A stretch of DNA of 64,000 bases, taken from NCBI GenBank assembly GCA_963920765.1, contig OY987249.1, forward strand, positions 12,338,817 through 12,402,816. The letters run 5' to 3'. Positions within the stretch are counted from its first letter, which is position 1; the number at the start of each line of letters is the position of its first letter. Positions 1-11,860 of this stretch are shown here, piece by piece. The translations under genes were made by a program, and so were the position numbers. The notes under the pieces are model-generated. The model had not been told where the DNA came from. It worked only from the letters and a program-made list of their open reading frames with translations, and searched no databases. Source of the DNA: Ulota crispa (taxonomy: Eukaryota > Streptophyta > Bryopsida > Orthotrichales > Orthotrichaceae).

Positions 1-117
1 GTTTGAATACAGTAGTTTGGGGAGCACTTTTTGGGTTGGGATCCCATACATGACAGAGCCCTCTCATGTACAGGACCCAGCCCCAAAAAGGGCTCCCTAA
101 AATACTGTATTCAGACG
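1..117. repeat. Short foldback (hairpin) repeat at the left edge
   Basis: The first ~45 bases (with GAATACAGTA and GGGAGC) are mirrored as the reverse complement by about 72-117 (GGGCTCCC, then TACTGTATTC). The arms are imperfect and the loop is about 25 bases. It may be a small MITE or a hairpin-forming transcript. The left end may be cut by the window. No coding potential is seen. Confidence 0.6.
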
Positions 118-128
118 CATGTGCGTGG

Positions 129-340
129 GGCAAATGTACTGAGTGTACGATTCTCTCGTCAGGCCTTGAGGTTGGCATGACGTTGCCAACGTATATGAAT
201 TGAATTCTGATAAAAGTTCGAATCCTTGCCAATATTACATCATTCTGACAAGGCTGACAAATCTGGTACAGTTGTTGAATAACATTCGTGGTCGACTTCC
301 ATGGTGGCCCGGAATCGGTCACGGTGATCAGCGTTTATAG
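129..340 (-). promoter_or_regulatory. Distal 5' flank of an off-window P450 copy (unit D)
   Basis: This stretch aligns to about 29560-29790 upstream of P450 A and to the matching B flank at 52640-52825. Shared words include TGACAAATCTG, GTCGACTTCC and GTGATCAGCG. In units A and B this sequence lies on the 5' side of a minus-strand P450, so a fourth P450 should lie just left of base 1. The sequence is more diverged than A is from B. Homology is seen; the off-window gene is inferred. Confidence 0.6.
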
Positions 341-502
341 ATGCAGGAAGATCGTGTTTCCAAGATTTTTATGAGACACTTTGTCAAAGCACAGTTTTTA
401 GTTTTCCAATTTTGTTGTTTTCCAGCGCAATCGCATGCGTGGTTTCGGAACTTGTTTGTTGTTTCTTGGCTTTCCCACTTCCAAATCACCATGGAATTTG
501 AC

Positions 503-1442
503 TTAACCCCTAAAGGACTGAGCCATTTTTTTAGTGAAAATCACTCAAAACTGTCACTTTTGGGGGTTAGTAAGAAGGTAATTTTTTTATTAAATTTGGG
601 AAATCCAACCATAAAATCTTGTTCTAGATTGGATTAGGTACTTGTGGAAAAAAAATCAGGTCATTCCAAATGGACATGAGTGAGATATTTACATCTAAAG
701 TGAAAAGAAAAGGTTTTTTTTCATGCTGTTGCAAAATTTCAGAAGCCTTTGACCATTCTTACATGAAAATAATTGCTCTACGCAACTTTGCGCTTTATTT
801 TTCCCATGTAGGAGATCAAGTTAGCTATGTGTGGGAGAGTTTTCAAATCAATTGGAACTACGCAACACATAGGAAAAATCAATAAGTAAAAAGACGTAGA
901 GAATGAGTCAAATCACTAAATTGTTAAGAATTTAATTATTAAAATAAAAAATGCAAATCCTAATGGTCATAATGTTGTGAAAAACAATCTACATCCTTTG
1001 GTTTTGTTTTTTTTTCCAAAATAATGAAAATTGAGTAAAATAAAGGACTTCAAAGCTTATTTTAGAGTAGAGATTCCATAACTACCCACAAACAAAAACT
1101 CCTCATAACTTTGATCTCATTGATTGAAATTGAATGATTAAAAGCTTCTCACCTATAAAAAAAATCTAAAGAACCAGTTTCAAATTTTAATTTTTTTAAA
1201 AAGTAGTTTTTAAAGAAGTTTTTGGGTTGCCCGGGTGGGCAGTCCTCCCTTGCTTTTCAGATTTTCATGCATAACTTCTTCAATAATTGTCAGAATGAGG
1301 AAAAAATTAGATGCCCGCATAGATCTTTGAATTCCCCACCTTCAATAAAAGTTTCAGAAAATCACACAAAGTAGCTTATCCAAAGGTACATGCCCAAACT
1401 CCCACCTGTCCCCCAAAGGGACATCAGTCCTTTAGGGACTAA
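503..1442 (+). mobile_element. TTAA element, type T1 (940 bp)
   Basis: The left end is TTAACCCCTAAAGGACTG and the right end reads CAGTCCTTTAGGGACTAA, giving inverted termini with a slightly decayed right TTAA. The interior closely matches an inverted copy at 11861-12800 of the same length and diverged copies at 32632 and 42060. The homologous B flank (near 54214) lacks it but keeps TTAA at the site. No transposase is encoded; short open frames inside are not conserved as proteins across the family. Confidence 0.8.
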
Positions 1443-1692
1443 TCCATAAAGGATGCTGCCTATCAAAAGTGTTGGTTGTACTAATACAAGGACCATTTAG
1501 TACTTAAAGAAATTGCTTTATTGGCTTTACAACAAATGCCAAAAAATATCCAAAAAATCCTAATTGACTTGTAGTATGTTTGTGACGGCTTAAAGTTTAC
1601 ACCTTTCACAAAATGCATGTGCTACCCAAATATCCCATATGTGTACAATATAAGAGAGCATATACAATACAACAATATCCTTTAGGGGTCAA
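1439..1692 (+). mobile_element. TTAA element, type T4 (254 bp), middle of a chain
   Basis: It begins in the decayed TTAA (CTAA) that ends the previous element and runs to CCTTTAGGGGTCAA. The interior matches 2928-3148 (GTTGGTTGTA, CAAGGACCATTTAG). It shares its terminal tetranucleotides with both neighbours. Confidence 0.7.
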
Positions 1693-1934
1693 CCCTTGAA
1701 CATCCCATGAACAATGGGCATAGAAGATAAGTTGTTGTATAATTAGCATTTGCTACCTGCAAGAAATTTTAATTTGGGATCTCAAATAACCCACGAGAGT
1801 GGCATTGATCTATATTCAAACTTCTTTGTTGATCTTAATTGTTAAGTAGTGAAAATGTGGATCTATTCCAAATACATGAAAAACACCTTGCATTGTATTG
1901 GTTAGAAAGGATCTTTAAGATGTTTAAGGGTTGA
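1689..1934 (+). mobile_element. TTAA element, type T5 (246 bp), end of a chain
   Basis: It starts at TCAACCCTTGAAC and ends TTTAAGGGTTGA. The interior matches 60298-60535 in intron 3 of P450 C (TTTGGGATCTCAA, CTTCTTT.TTGATCT). Both terminal tetranucleotides are decayed TTAA, so this copy is older than the one in P450 C. Confidence 0.65.
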
Positions 1935-2640
1935 TGGGCGGTTCACTCTACGTTTCACGACCCCACTAAAATTTCACAATTTGGATGGTTGAAAGTCAAA
2001 AGCTGGGTTTTCAATTGATAATTCACATTGTATTCCAAGTCTCCATTCACATTTAGAATTGAAAATTCTAGTACCAAAAAATGTGGGGCTTCAATCAAGA
2101 TTGATCTATTTTATTTGACCTAACATTCAATCCAAGTCCCACCATAATTTTGGCATAAAGTATGCATGGCTCGTTTTTGGTACTTGTTTTTTACCGTTAA
2201 TAGGCCTAGCGTTGAAGTGGGGATCCGGAGAGGCCAGAGGGAGCATGGACGTAGTGTAAGCAACCTCTCTAAGGTCAAACTTGGATGTCAAACAATGTAT
2301 AAGACGTTTACTAACGTTGATATAGTATAGTTTACAATTGGTGATAAAGAAAAAATTATTCTTTACTTCAAGAAAACGTTCATACTAGGCCAAAATTGTA
2401 AATTCAAGAATAATAAAGAGGCTTGAATTGTAAAATTGTTTGTTGTTCTTAGGTTTTTCATTTTTGAGGCTAACATGGAAGTTTGCATTGAGGACATCCA
2501 CATGCTTGTGTGCCAATCAATGCTTAATTTCTAAAGGACCATATAACATTTTTGCTAGCATTTTTGGCAAAACAGCAATTTTGGGCAAGTCAACACTAAT
2601 TTTTTGTGAAAATGTATTCATGATTTTATAAAGGATATTT
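1935..2640. other. P450-unit intergenic sequence, no gene
   Basis: 1935-2150 aligns to 54225-54365 (TTTCAC, CACAATT.GG, GTATTC.AAGTCTCCATTCAC). 2160-2520 aligns to about 57080-57460 just beyond the 3' end of P450 C (TTTACAATTGG, GAAGTTTGCATTGAGG). It is therefore spacer of the tandemly repeated P450 unit. No gene is seen. Confidence 0.6.
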
Positions 2641-2927
2641 TCCCAAGGAACACCTTTCTAACTCAAACAAAATTCAAACTATTTTGGTTTGTAAGAAAAA
2701 GTTACTATGGAATGTGTAATCTTATTTGCTCAAAGAGCAAGGCAGTCACAACTTTTTTAATGGGAGCTAAAATTTAGGGATCTTGCTCAAAGGGTGAAGG
2801 GCAAGGCTATTTCCTTATCAAACCTTGACCAAAGTCACCCAACCTCTTTTCATGAAGGCAATAGTTTTTTTGCTTACAACCCCTCAATTCACCTTACAAG
2901 GATGTGACCCTTTGTTGATCACGCTTG

Positions 2928-3148
2928 TTAACCCCTAAAATGAATATTGCCTACCAAAATTGTTGGTTGTATTCTTACAAGGACCATTTAGCACTTGGAG
3001 AAATGGCTTTATGATAAATGTCAAAAATTTCCCAAAAACTCTAGTTAGCTAGTAGTATGTTTATAACTTGGTTTAAAATTTACAACTTCAATGGAACTCA
3101 TAAGCTACCCAAATACCACATCTGTATACAACATCCTTTAGGGGTTAA
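2928..3148 (+). mobile_element. TTAA element, type T4 (221 bp)
   Basis: The left end is TTAACCCCTAAAATGAATAT and the right end ATCCTTTAGGGGTTAA, with intact TTAA on both sides. The interior matches 1439-1692. Non-coding. Confidence 0.8.
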
Positions 3149-3548
3149 TGTCATATTTTTTTTCTCTTTCTTCTATAACTAGCCAAAATCCAAATCTACA
3201 TCTTTCACATTTTAAAAAGATAAATGTATGTGGAAGCTTGAAATTGTTGTAAAAACAGCTTTGTTTGAGAATTTTCTTGAAGCTAGTTTCTTGTTTTAAT
3301 TTTAAAGTATGCATTCTCCATTTCACATCATTATGAAAATATGCAGATAAATGGCTATATTTGTTACAAAGATCAATCTAAAAGAACTCAAGAAAAAAAT
3401 TGAAATCAAATAGTGCAAATGCTTCTCCAAATTAGAGCTATCCAAAATTTGAATGCCCCCAAAAGAAACTAATTCTTGCTTCAAACCCTATACTCTCACA
3501 ATGTGTGCAAACACATATATTTTATCTTTAAAGTATTTTACAACTACA

Positions 3549-4286
3549 GGGTAGTTGCAAGAATGACTTGTCAGTTTTGTCTCAAACACCCTTAAAATTG
3601 GTAGTACTAGGTAGTACTATGAGCTTTTGTAATACATATTTTTTAAAATAAATAAAAATACGGACAATTTGTGAAGCACTTAAAATAACACACTCATGAA
3701 AATTTAGACCAAGAAGTTTTTTATCTTGAAAGTTATGCACAACAATAGAAGGACAAAAATTATCAATAAAACAACAATTTCCTTTTTGCTTTTTAGAAAA
3801 TAGTAAAAAATAAAATAAATAAATAAAGAAATGGCCATTTCTCATCTCTCTCATTAGTTTGAATTGATGCAAGTGCTTTTTGGAGGAAGGTTTTTGTCTT
3901 TCACCAATGGAGGGAGAAAGAATGCCCACTTTGAGACAATGTGCAGGGCAAATTTTTTTGAGTTTAGTAAATTTAGTCAACAAATCTATGTAATGATGCC
4001 TCCTAAAACACTTCCCTAATTTATGGTTTTGGATTTGCTTTTTTGGACCCAAAATAGTACTGAAAACCACCAAAACCACAAAGGTAGACATGCAATTGGG
4101 TCCACTTAAAAATAGTACAATTATTTAAAAAAACCAAAACAAATACCAAATGTCAATGACTTTCATGTTCACCTTATTCTAAAATTTCAAGTCAAAATGA
4201 CTAAAACTGCAAAAGCTAGGACCTAAAAACCACCCGCAAGAGGTGAAGGGGACAAAAAGCATGACAGGTCATTCTTGCAATCACCC
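3549..4286 (+). mobile_element. TIR element, family M6 (738 bp)
   Basis: The left end GGGTAGTTGCAAGAATGAC is matched by the right end GTCATTCTTGCAATCACCC. A direct TACA lies outside each end. The family recurs at 6012, 36305 and, with a different interior, 56319. A GTAGTACTA-type motif follows the left end in three of the copies. No transposase frame is seen. Confidence 0.7.
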
Positions 4287-4362
4287 TACAACTAGACCTT
4301 GCAATAAATTGCACCAAGAGTTTATTTGACAATTTTTTTTTGCCTTTGCTACCAAAACTTTC

Positions 4363-4797
4363 GGAAAAATTTGAGCCCTCCAAGAGCCCCCTAAGGCTTG
4401 ACAAACCAAGTTATTAATTGGCTAGCGTGAGTACAAGAAAACAACACTCATACCCATCCCCACCTTGTATGTAGGATCTAAGCCACATGCACAATCCAAA
4501 ACAATAAGAAAAACATTGTACTCATAAAATGTGTGAATTTACTCACTACTCACTATCCAAGTACTTCACACATCTATTCAAATAGAGTGAAGTAGAATTT
4601 ATGGTCCTATTGTACATTTGCACCCACAGGTTTTGTCCAATTGGGATAACATAATAGTATAGTTTTCATGATTGTATTGAATTCAAAGTGTGAGCAAGAA
4701 TAAGGGATTTGTGATTTGCTTGTTGCACTAAGTACATGTTACAAGACCCCTTTAGAGACTTTGTAGGGAGCTCTTGAAGGGCTCAAATTTTTCCTAA
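4363..4797. mobile_element. Diverged TIR element related to family M2
   Basis: The left end (AAAAATTTGAGCCCTCCAAG) is mirrored near 4770-4797 (CTTGAAGGGCTCAAATTTTT). The termini resemble those of M2 at 5286 (AAAATATGAGCCCTCCACAA). Boundaries are approximate and the interior differs. Confidence 0.5.
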
Positions 4798-5285
4798 TGC
4801 TACTCATTCTAAGTGTTTTTTGGAGAAATATAGTAAAAAAACTTTAGGAGTATGGTCAATTAATAATATAGATGTTTGACCTCAAATTCTTCTACCATTG
4901 TGCTTCCAAATTTGAAATTGTTTAAATTGACCATGTTAGAGAGTAGTTTTATGAGAATTATGTGAAAACCTTGCATATGCTTTTCATAAAATGTAGGATT
5001 CTCATGAAAGTGAACCCCTTTTCATATTGTCTTCACTTTCTATTTCAAATGCTCCTACTAGAAGTCAGATAAACTTGGATGTTACAAGTGGAGAAAAAAT
5101 GGATCTTCTTAGCTACAAAATAAATAGTTGAATCTTGGTATGATGTGGTACAAATTATTTTTATTTGGAAGGTCAAAGTAAACATTTCAAAAACAACTCT
5201 CTAAACTTAAAACCACAAGCACTTCATTGTTTACATGACAAACTAGCCTTGAAGCAAGAAGGTGCGGATGCCTTTAGGTCCATCA

Positions 5286-5733
5286 TTAGAAAAAATATGA
5301 GCCCTCCACAAGGCCCCTAAGAACCCCTTTCAAGGAGTCTCCTTAATTTTTTTAATTTGTACTTTGGGACAAAATAAATTCCTTGCACCCTACTATGCCT
5401 TTGAGTATAATTATGGCTCACTTTGGCATGTTGAATTTTCATTGGGCATCACAATTACATGTACATATTACCATGGTCATTTTTCTCTATATTAAAATCT
5501 TTAACCTAGTACTAGTGAGGGTGACATTAGTTATGATTGTGTACAATAGTAGGAGAACAATTAAGAAATTGTGACATAGTACTAGATTGCCATATTCTAT
5601 TCATAGTTTTAGTGCTATATGTCATACAAGGTAGAGACACTTCACACACGCTTTTAATGTACCCACTCTAGGCCCCATAAATGTTAGAGTGTCAACTCTT
5701 AAGGGCCTTGTGGATGGTTCATATTTTTTCTAA
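5286..5733 (+). mobile_element. TIR element, family M2 (448 bp)
   Basis: The left end runs TTAGAAAAAATATGAGCCCT and the right end mirrors it (CATATTTTTTCTAA). It is nearly identical, inverted, to 7013-7460, and the third copy at 18597 is interrupted by a T1 element. Base 5343-5346 is the intact TTAA that is filled in that third copy. A 63-codon open frame inside is shared by all copies, but their recent origin alone explains this. Confidence 0.75.
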
Positions 5734-6011
5734 GACTTAGTTCCCACATACTCAGTTTCTCTTTAATTTTACAAACTTATTTTGTTTATGAAAAATCAAG
5801 AAAGGAGTACAATAGGTTTCAAAATTTGAGGTATAAACCATTCCTCATTTGCTTCATCATACCTACAATCAAAATGCAATCTTGATCTACACAAGCAAAT
5901 GTAACTGAATAAGCCACGGTCATCATAATTTTGTGACTGTAAATTGTTTGTGCTTAGAAATTAAAATGCCTAAGCTCAAACTAACATCTTTTAGAATAAG
6001 AATAGATTGGT

Positions 6012-6752
6012 GGGTAGTTGCAAGAAACATTTCACAATTTTGTGTCAAACACTCTTAAAATTGGTAATACTAGGTAGTATTATGAGCTTTTGAAATATTT
6101 CTTTTTTAAATAAAATAAAGTATGGAGAGTTTGTAAAGCACTTAAAATAGCATATTTGTGAAAATTCAAACTTAGAAATTTTTTATTTTAAAAGTTATGA
6201 ACAAAAGTAAAGAGACATAAATTACCAACAAAAAGATAATTCTTTTCTGCTTTTTGGAAAATAGTAAAAAATTTCAAAAAATTAAAAAAATAGCCATTTT
6301 GGTCCACTGTGACTCTATGAGGGGCATTGATTGATGCAAATAATTTTTCAAGAATGTTTGTTTCCAAACCCTAATGCCTGTCCAATGGATGCCCACTTTG
6401 AGGAAAAGTGGAGGGCATATTATTTCCATTTTTCTAAAACCCCTTGGCAAATCCGTGTAATGTTCAATGATGAACAATTCCCCAAATTTGTGGCATCAAG
6501 TTCCTTTTTTTGCCTTAATGTAGTATTGAAAACCCACAAAGCAGCCAAGGTAGACATATTAATGGAATTCAATCAAAATTAGTGAATAATTTTTAAAAAA
6601 CCCAAAAAAACATAATAGGTCAAGAGCTTCAGTTTGAACCTTCTTCTAAGTTTTCACATGAAAAGAAGTTAGTAAGCAAAAGATACACCCCTAAAACCAC
6701 ATGCCATGTAGCAAGGGGATAGAAAGCAAGACAGGTGTTTCTTGCAGCTACC
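6012..6752 (+). mobile_element. TIR element, family M6 (about 741 bp)
   Basis: It opens GGGTAGTTGCAAGAAACA and closes TGTTTCTTGCAGCTACC. The interior aligns throughout with 36305-37043 (CCAATGGATGCCCACTTT, CAATGATGAACAA). Confidence 0.7.
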
Positions 6753-7012
6753 GCAGTTGTAGATTGGTTGTAAATTGGATGTGGACTTAATATATCTTTA
6801 AGTCTCTTTTTGGTCTTTTTTTTCACTTTTTTCCAAAAAAATTGCAACCCATTTTTGGTTGGTACTATTCAAAAAACTCAAGGTCATTTGTCTCCCTCTC
6901 TCAATTTTAGAATATATAATTAGATTTGAATTTGAAGGGAAACTGATTGTTAGGAGGAGGGTTTTAATGTGGAATTGATCTTTTTTTCTTTGACTCTGTT
7001 GGCAAATACGCA

Positions 7013-7460
7013 TTAGAAAAAATATGAACCATCCACAAGGCCCTTAAGAGTTGACACTCTAACATTTATGGGGCCTAGAGTGGGTACATTAAAAGCGTGT
7101 GTGAAGTGTCTCTACCTTGTATGACATATAGCACTAAAACTATGAATAGAATATGGCAATCTAGTACTATGTCACAATTTCTTAATTGTTCTCCTACTAT
7201 TGTACACAATCATAACTAATGTCACCCTCACTAGTACTAGGTTAAAGATTTTAATATAGAGAAAAATGACCATGGTAATATGTACATGTAATTGTGATGC
7301 CCAATGAAAATTCAACATGCCAAAGTGAGCCATAATTATACTCAAAGGCATAGTAGGGTGCAAGGAATTTATTTTGTCCCAAAGTACAAATAAACAAAAT
7401 TAAGAACACCCCTTGAAAGGGGTTCTTAGGGGCCTTGTAGAGGGCTCATATTTTCTCTAA
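7013..7460 (-). mobile_element. TIR element, family M2, inverted copy (448 bp)
   Basis: This is the reverse complement of 5286-5733 with the same length and near-identical sequence. It holds the unfilled TTAA at 7400-7403. With 5286-5733 it forms two inverted arms around about 1.28 kb containing an M6 element. Confidence 0.75.
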
Positions 7461-8827
7461 TGAGATTTGCTAATCATTTTTGTATGCCTATCAATTATTT
7501 AGAGGAGTCTCCTTCATAAATCAAGTTTTTATCCATTTGGAGCTAAATTGCAATTTTGGGATTTGCTATTGTGTACTGCAAAGTAACACATAACATTCAA
7601 TAGCACTCAGGAGGCCTGCCCTCCCTAAGAGGACACTTGGCTGAATTTGTTAAAGAGTTTATGAAAGGGAGCCTGAGTTTAGTGCACATTCGTTGATGTG
7701 GGGGCCAGCTATGTCAGAAAAATTATTATAAAAAATAAATAAAATTTCTTTTTTTTGTTTTTTTTTTGCCATGATGAAGTTTGTGGATGATACCTAAAGA
7801 GAGGGAAAGGCAGCCTCTCTTCAGGCTACTAAATGTTGTGAGTGACCTGCAATCCCTCCTCATTTTCAAAGGTTGAACATGGCGAAGTCACTAATCAACA
7901 ACAATTATTATTTTTTAATTTCAAAAATTAAGTATGTGAAGTTTGTCATTTTTTATTTTTATTATTTTGTTTAAGTCTAAAATCTAAGTGTTTTGGATTG
8001 GAAAAAGACAACAAATGTTTCTATACAAAAACATGCACATTCTACATACAAAAATTCATTTGAACTTTGCTCCTAAGTTAGTTTTTCTTGTTGCTTGCCC
8101 TAACTATTGAAGGATTTGAAGCAAAACCCTACTTTTCTCGCATCAAATTTTTTGTAAGCTTTTTTTTTTGGTGAACTAGGACTTGAGGGTTTGATTTGTT
8201 ATGTAAGGAGCTTCAGCTAAACTGTTACATTAATAACTAATGTTTAGGTTACGAATCAATTTGAGAGACAGTTAAACTATAAATCCAGAATGGACTACCA
8301 ACTAATGTCTCAAAAAAAATTTAAAAAAGAATCTAATTGGGTATGTTTACACTTGGTGTTAGGAGAAGAATTAGTAATACACCCTCGTTTGTTGTATCAA
8401 CGGAGTTATGTCCTCAATGTCTTCCATGGCATAGCCCCCACAGCATGTCCCCTATGCTATCCCCATGCCATCCCTTCATATAGTCCCCTCATGCCACCCT
8501 TGGTCGACATTAAATATTATTTTATGGGATAATATAAACTCAAATTCAATTTTAGATTCAAATTAATTTTTCTTTTCATCTCCCTCCCCATTTCTTTGTA
8601 TTTGAATTTCAAATTCAAATTGAAAAAAGATTCAATGGGTTTCACCAAAGATGTCTTTTCACACCCAATGCCCATGTTCATCACTTTGTCCCTTAGCCCT
8701 CAACTAAACACAAATTTTTCACTTGGTCCTTTGGCCCTCGGCCAATCACAAATTTTTAAAATCATACTTTGCTTGACCAACATACAGAATTTAACTATTG
8801 CAAGAGAGACACTCTATCTATTATAGA
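7461..8827. other. AT-rich intergenic, no gene recognised
   Basis: Poly-T and poly-A runs and short frames only. An 80-codon frame at 8290-8532 shows no recognisable domain and sits in low-complexity sequence. I see no RNA gene or repeat termini here. Confidence 0.4.
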
Positions 8828-9480
8828 TAAACCCCTAAATGCCCAAGGCACCACATTTTGGTGCCAGCAGAATTTTGAAGTTTTATAAAACCTAACTAAG
8901 TTGCTATTTTTTGTATTTATTATTATAGAATTATTCTTTTTGAAGTTTAGTTTTAGCATCAAAAATCCAATTTTGAAAAATATTGATTGTGAATTTTCTA
9001 TTCAAGATTTTGTGCAAGGGTGTCTAATGTAATCTTGACCTTTTTAGAGTTGAGAGCTCATGAAAATGAGCCTCAAATACACTAGATCTTGAAGAAAATT
9101 TCACACTAGAAAGTCATTTAAAGAAATTGTAAAAGAGATTTTGGAAAGCCGTAAATGGATTGGAGTTATGTAAATGTTGTCAATTAACCTCATATATGTT
9201 TGGTGACCAACATTTTAAATTTGAGATGCAAAAGGAGGATTGAAAGATTTCAAATCACTTTCACAAATTTAACACCCTCTTGATCAAATGTTATAATCTT
9301 TCAATCCACAAGTGATATTGTTGTGTTTTCTTTCCTATGTGATATCTAACATATCTAGTTTGAATTTGTACGGTTATAATTATAAAAAAATTAACACAAG
9401 TTATCAAAATGTTGGCTTTTTGTTCAATTCAGAGCAAATTCCTAAAAGCTCAAAAAAGACCTTGGGCATTTAGGGGTTAA
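8828..9480 (+). mobile_element. TTAA element, type T2 (653 bp)
   Basis: The ends are TAAACCCCTAAATGCCCAAG and CTTGGGCATTTAGGGGTTAA, a TIR of about 19 bp. The left tetranucleotide has decayed to TAAA. The copies at 39087 (inverted) and 50874 share the interior. The right TTAA is shared with the element that starts at 9477. Confidence 0.8.
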
Positions 9481-10460
9481 CCCCTCATCGCCGGAGGGGA
9501 CAAAGATTGTCCTCTCACACTCTACCCATATAATTCCAATTGCTGTAACTATTGCATTGATAGTCTGAGTTCAATAATTTTTCTTGGCAAAGTTTCACAT
9601 ACTAATCTTGTTTCTATAGAGAAAAATTCAGAACCTTCTAAGATGTATTAAGTTTGTGAAAGCCATTCAAAGTTCATAGGTTCAATTTGAGTTCACCACA
9701 TTGCATTGTAATGGCTGCAACTTTGGGGGCTTGTATCTTTTTCATCAAACGTTTTTTTTTAATAAATTTGTTTGGATTTTGTTCTCCTTAAAGTCTACTA
9801 ATTGTGGTAGAATTTTCATGTCAACCCAAGTTGTTTTGAATGTTTGGGAGCAACTCAATGTTCAAAATCCACACACTTTTTCATTATTGTGAGCTTTGGT
9901 GGCTTGTAACTTCTTCGGACAACTTCCACTTTCAATAATTTTTATTGGAAAAGTTGCGCATGTTAGTCTAGTTCTTGTTGTTAAAATTTTATTTCAATCT
10001 AAGATGTTATGAGTGAATGAGAAGCATTCTAGTAGAAAGAGGTTTGGCCATAAATGTGATATTTTGCTACTTTTTTCACTGTTTTTTGACATTTCAAAAC
10101 AATTTTGCAATCATAATGAGTTTAAGTATTAAGTAAATTTTTTTTCACCAATGTGTATGTATACTAATTTCAAATCACTTTTTAATTTAAGTTTTTTTCA
10201 TTTGTGCAAGTTTAGATATCCAAATTCACCTCCAAATGTGTTTTTTGAAAAATTTCAGCATCTTTTATAAACACCAAAACATTATAATCTTTCAATCTAT
10301 GCGGTTTAATGACCTTAAATTTGGTCTACATGATCTGCAACAAGCACACTAAAAGATTGTACGATTGATATTTTCATACTTTATAGACATTAAGACTTAC
10401 AACAATTAAATTACAAATAGGCTATTAAGCGTCTTTGAACCTGAAGCAATGAGGGGTTAA
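9477..10460 (+). mobile_element. TTAA element, type T3 (984 bp)
   Basis: It begins TTAACCCCTCATCGCCGG and ends AGCAATGAGGGGTTAA, a 12-bp perfect TIR. Its left TTAA is the right TTAA of the T2 element, so the two elements abut with a single shared tetranucleotide. The interior is unlike T1 or T2. Only one copy is seen here. Confidence 0.75.
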
Positions 10461-11860
10461 AGAAGTAAGATACAAATGTTCTTAAGGTGTGTCCAAAATA
10501 ATCTAATTTTCCTTTGCTACTACCCTTTAAGACCAAGTGTGAACATACCCTAAGTCAAGCCATCAGTCTTTGTTAGTTACTGACTAGCTGAGTTTACCTG
10601 AATTATTTTGGGGTACGCCTTCACACGGAAATCATCAAGCAACATTGAAACTCACTTGAGACCAAGAAACTAGATCTCCTTACATGTGCTTTCAACTCCC
10701 TATAATCTAGTTTAGAACTCTTATTGAATTCTTCATTACAAGATGCATGGCATAATTCTCTTCAAGATTCTTGAATGAGGGTTTTTTTTTATTAAAGTCA
10801 TGGTGTCACCATTGACACCTCACACTGATACCCTACTTAATGTACACTACAAGGACACTATGGTCAAATCTACAAAAATTTGACAAAGAGTGTGACTTAA
10901 TCTACATGATATTGTAGACTGAGTCACAATCTTTGTCAACTTTTTGTAAAATCAAACATGATTTCCTTATAGATGTAGGAGGCTTATAAATCGACCATTT
11001 AAGGGTTGAAACTATATTTTGGGGAGGTGAAACTTCTTGAACTTTATTTCATAAAATTTTCTTTGAAAGATAAGAGGAATTGACATCTAACCCAAGTTGT
11101 TTCATATTTTTTAGAGTTTTGTGGAATTGATTATAAAATTTTGAAGTGAAAAGATCATAGGTCTCTAAAATAATTCACCTCCTCAAATGTACTCTGCTTG
11201 TATAATTTTAAAACCTATAAAAAACAACATGTACACATGAAATATGTTTGAGAAGGTGGACAATTTTAGAGCCTGAGCGCAATATAAGCCTCCTACCTTA
11301 CACGGTCTCTAAATTGTTGTAAAGCAAAGCAATCTTGTTGCATGAAATTAGCAATGCCATATAACCAAATAGAAAATATTTCTATAGCATAAAGAAATGT
11401 GTGGTTCAAGTCGGAATCACTAAAAGTCTAATAAAAAGTTTTCAAAAACATTTTACAAGTTAGCAACTATTCAAGTAATTCTGAACTTTCTACGTCTTTG
11501 AACATTGAAGATTTGTCAATGATTTGCACATATTTTCTTCAAAATTCTACATATTTTTTGAATGACATATCTCCAAATGTTTAGCAAGTATTTTGAAAGT
11601 TTTGCAAGTAATTCCCAATGTTTTGGAAACAAAAGCATTTTCAAAGTAATTGCTTATAAACTTTTGAATAGTCTAAATTTAGTTAACTGCAACATTTCCA
11701 AATCAAAGTTTGACTGGAGATTTATAACAATCAATGTGGTGAAAAGAGGTCCATCACTATTTACTGTAAATTGCTCCTCGGTAATCGGTATCCAAAAACA
11801 GATTAGAAAATATCCGCCAACTTTATTGCATTGATGCCTGAGAAAACACTTGGAAATGGA
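10461..11860. other. Intergenic sequence with a relic of a CACTA-like end
   Basis: Around 10846-10945 the sequence ACTATGGTCAAATCTACAAA, followed by a partly self-complementary GAC..AATCTACA block, matches the left part of the CACTA-like element at 36197. No other feature is recognised. A 90-codon frame at 11562-11834 has no identifiable domain. Confidence 0.4.

Noticed and set aside
670-885. 71-codon frame shared by T1 copies at 670 and 12416
   Set aside because: It is conserved only between two near-identical T1 elements; the diverged copies at 32632 and 42060 do not keep it.
5383-5574. 63-codon frame identical in the M2 copies at 5383 and 7172 and nearly so at 19609
   Set aside because: The copies are recent duplicates, so any frame in them would match. 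No domain, signal or codon bias supports a protein.
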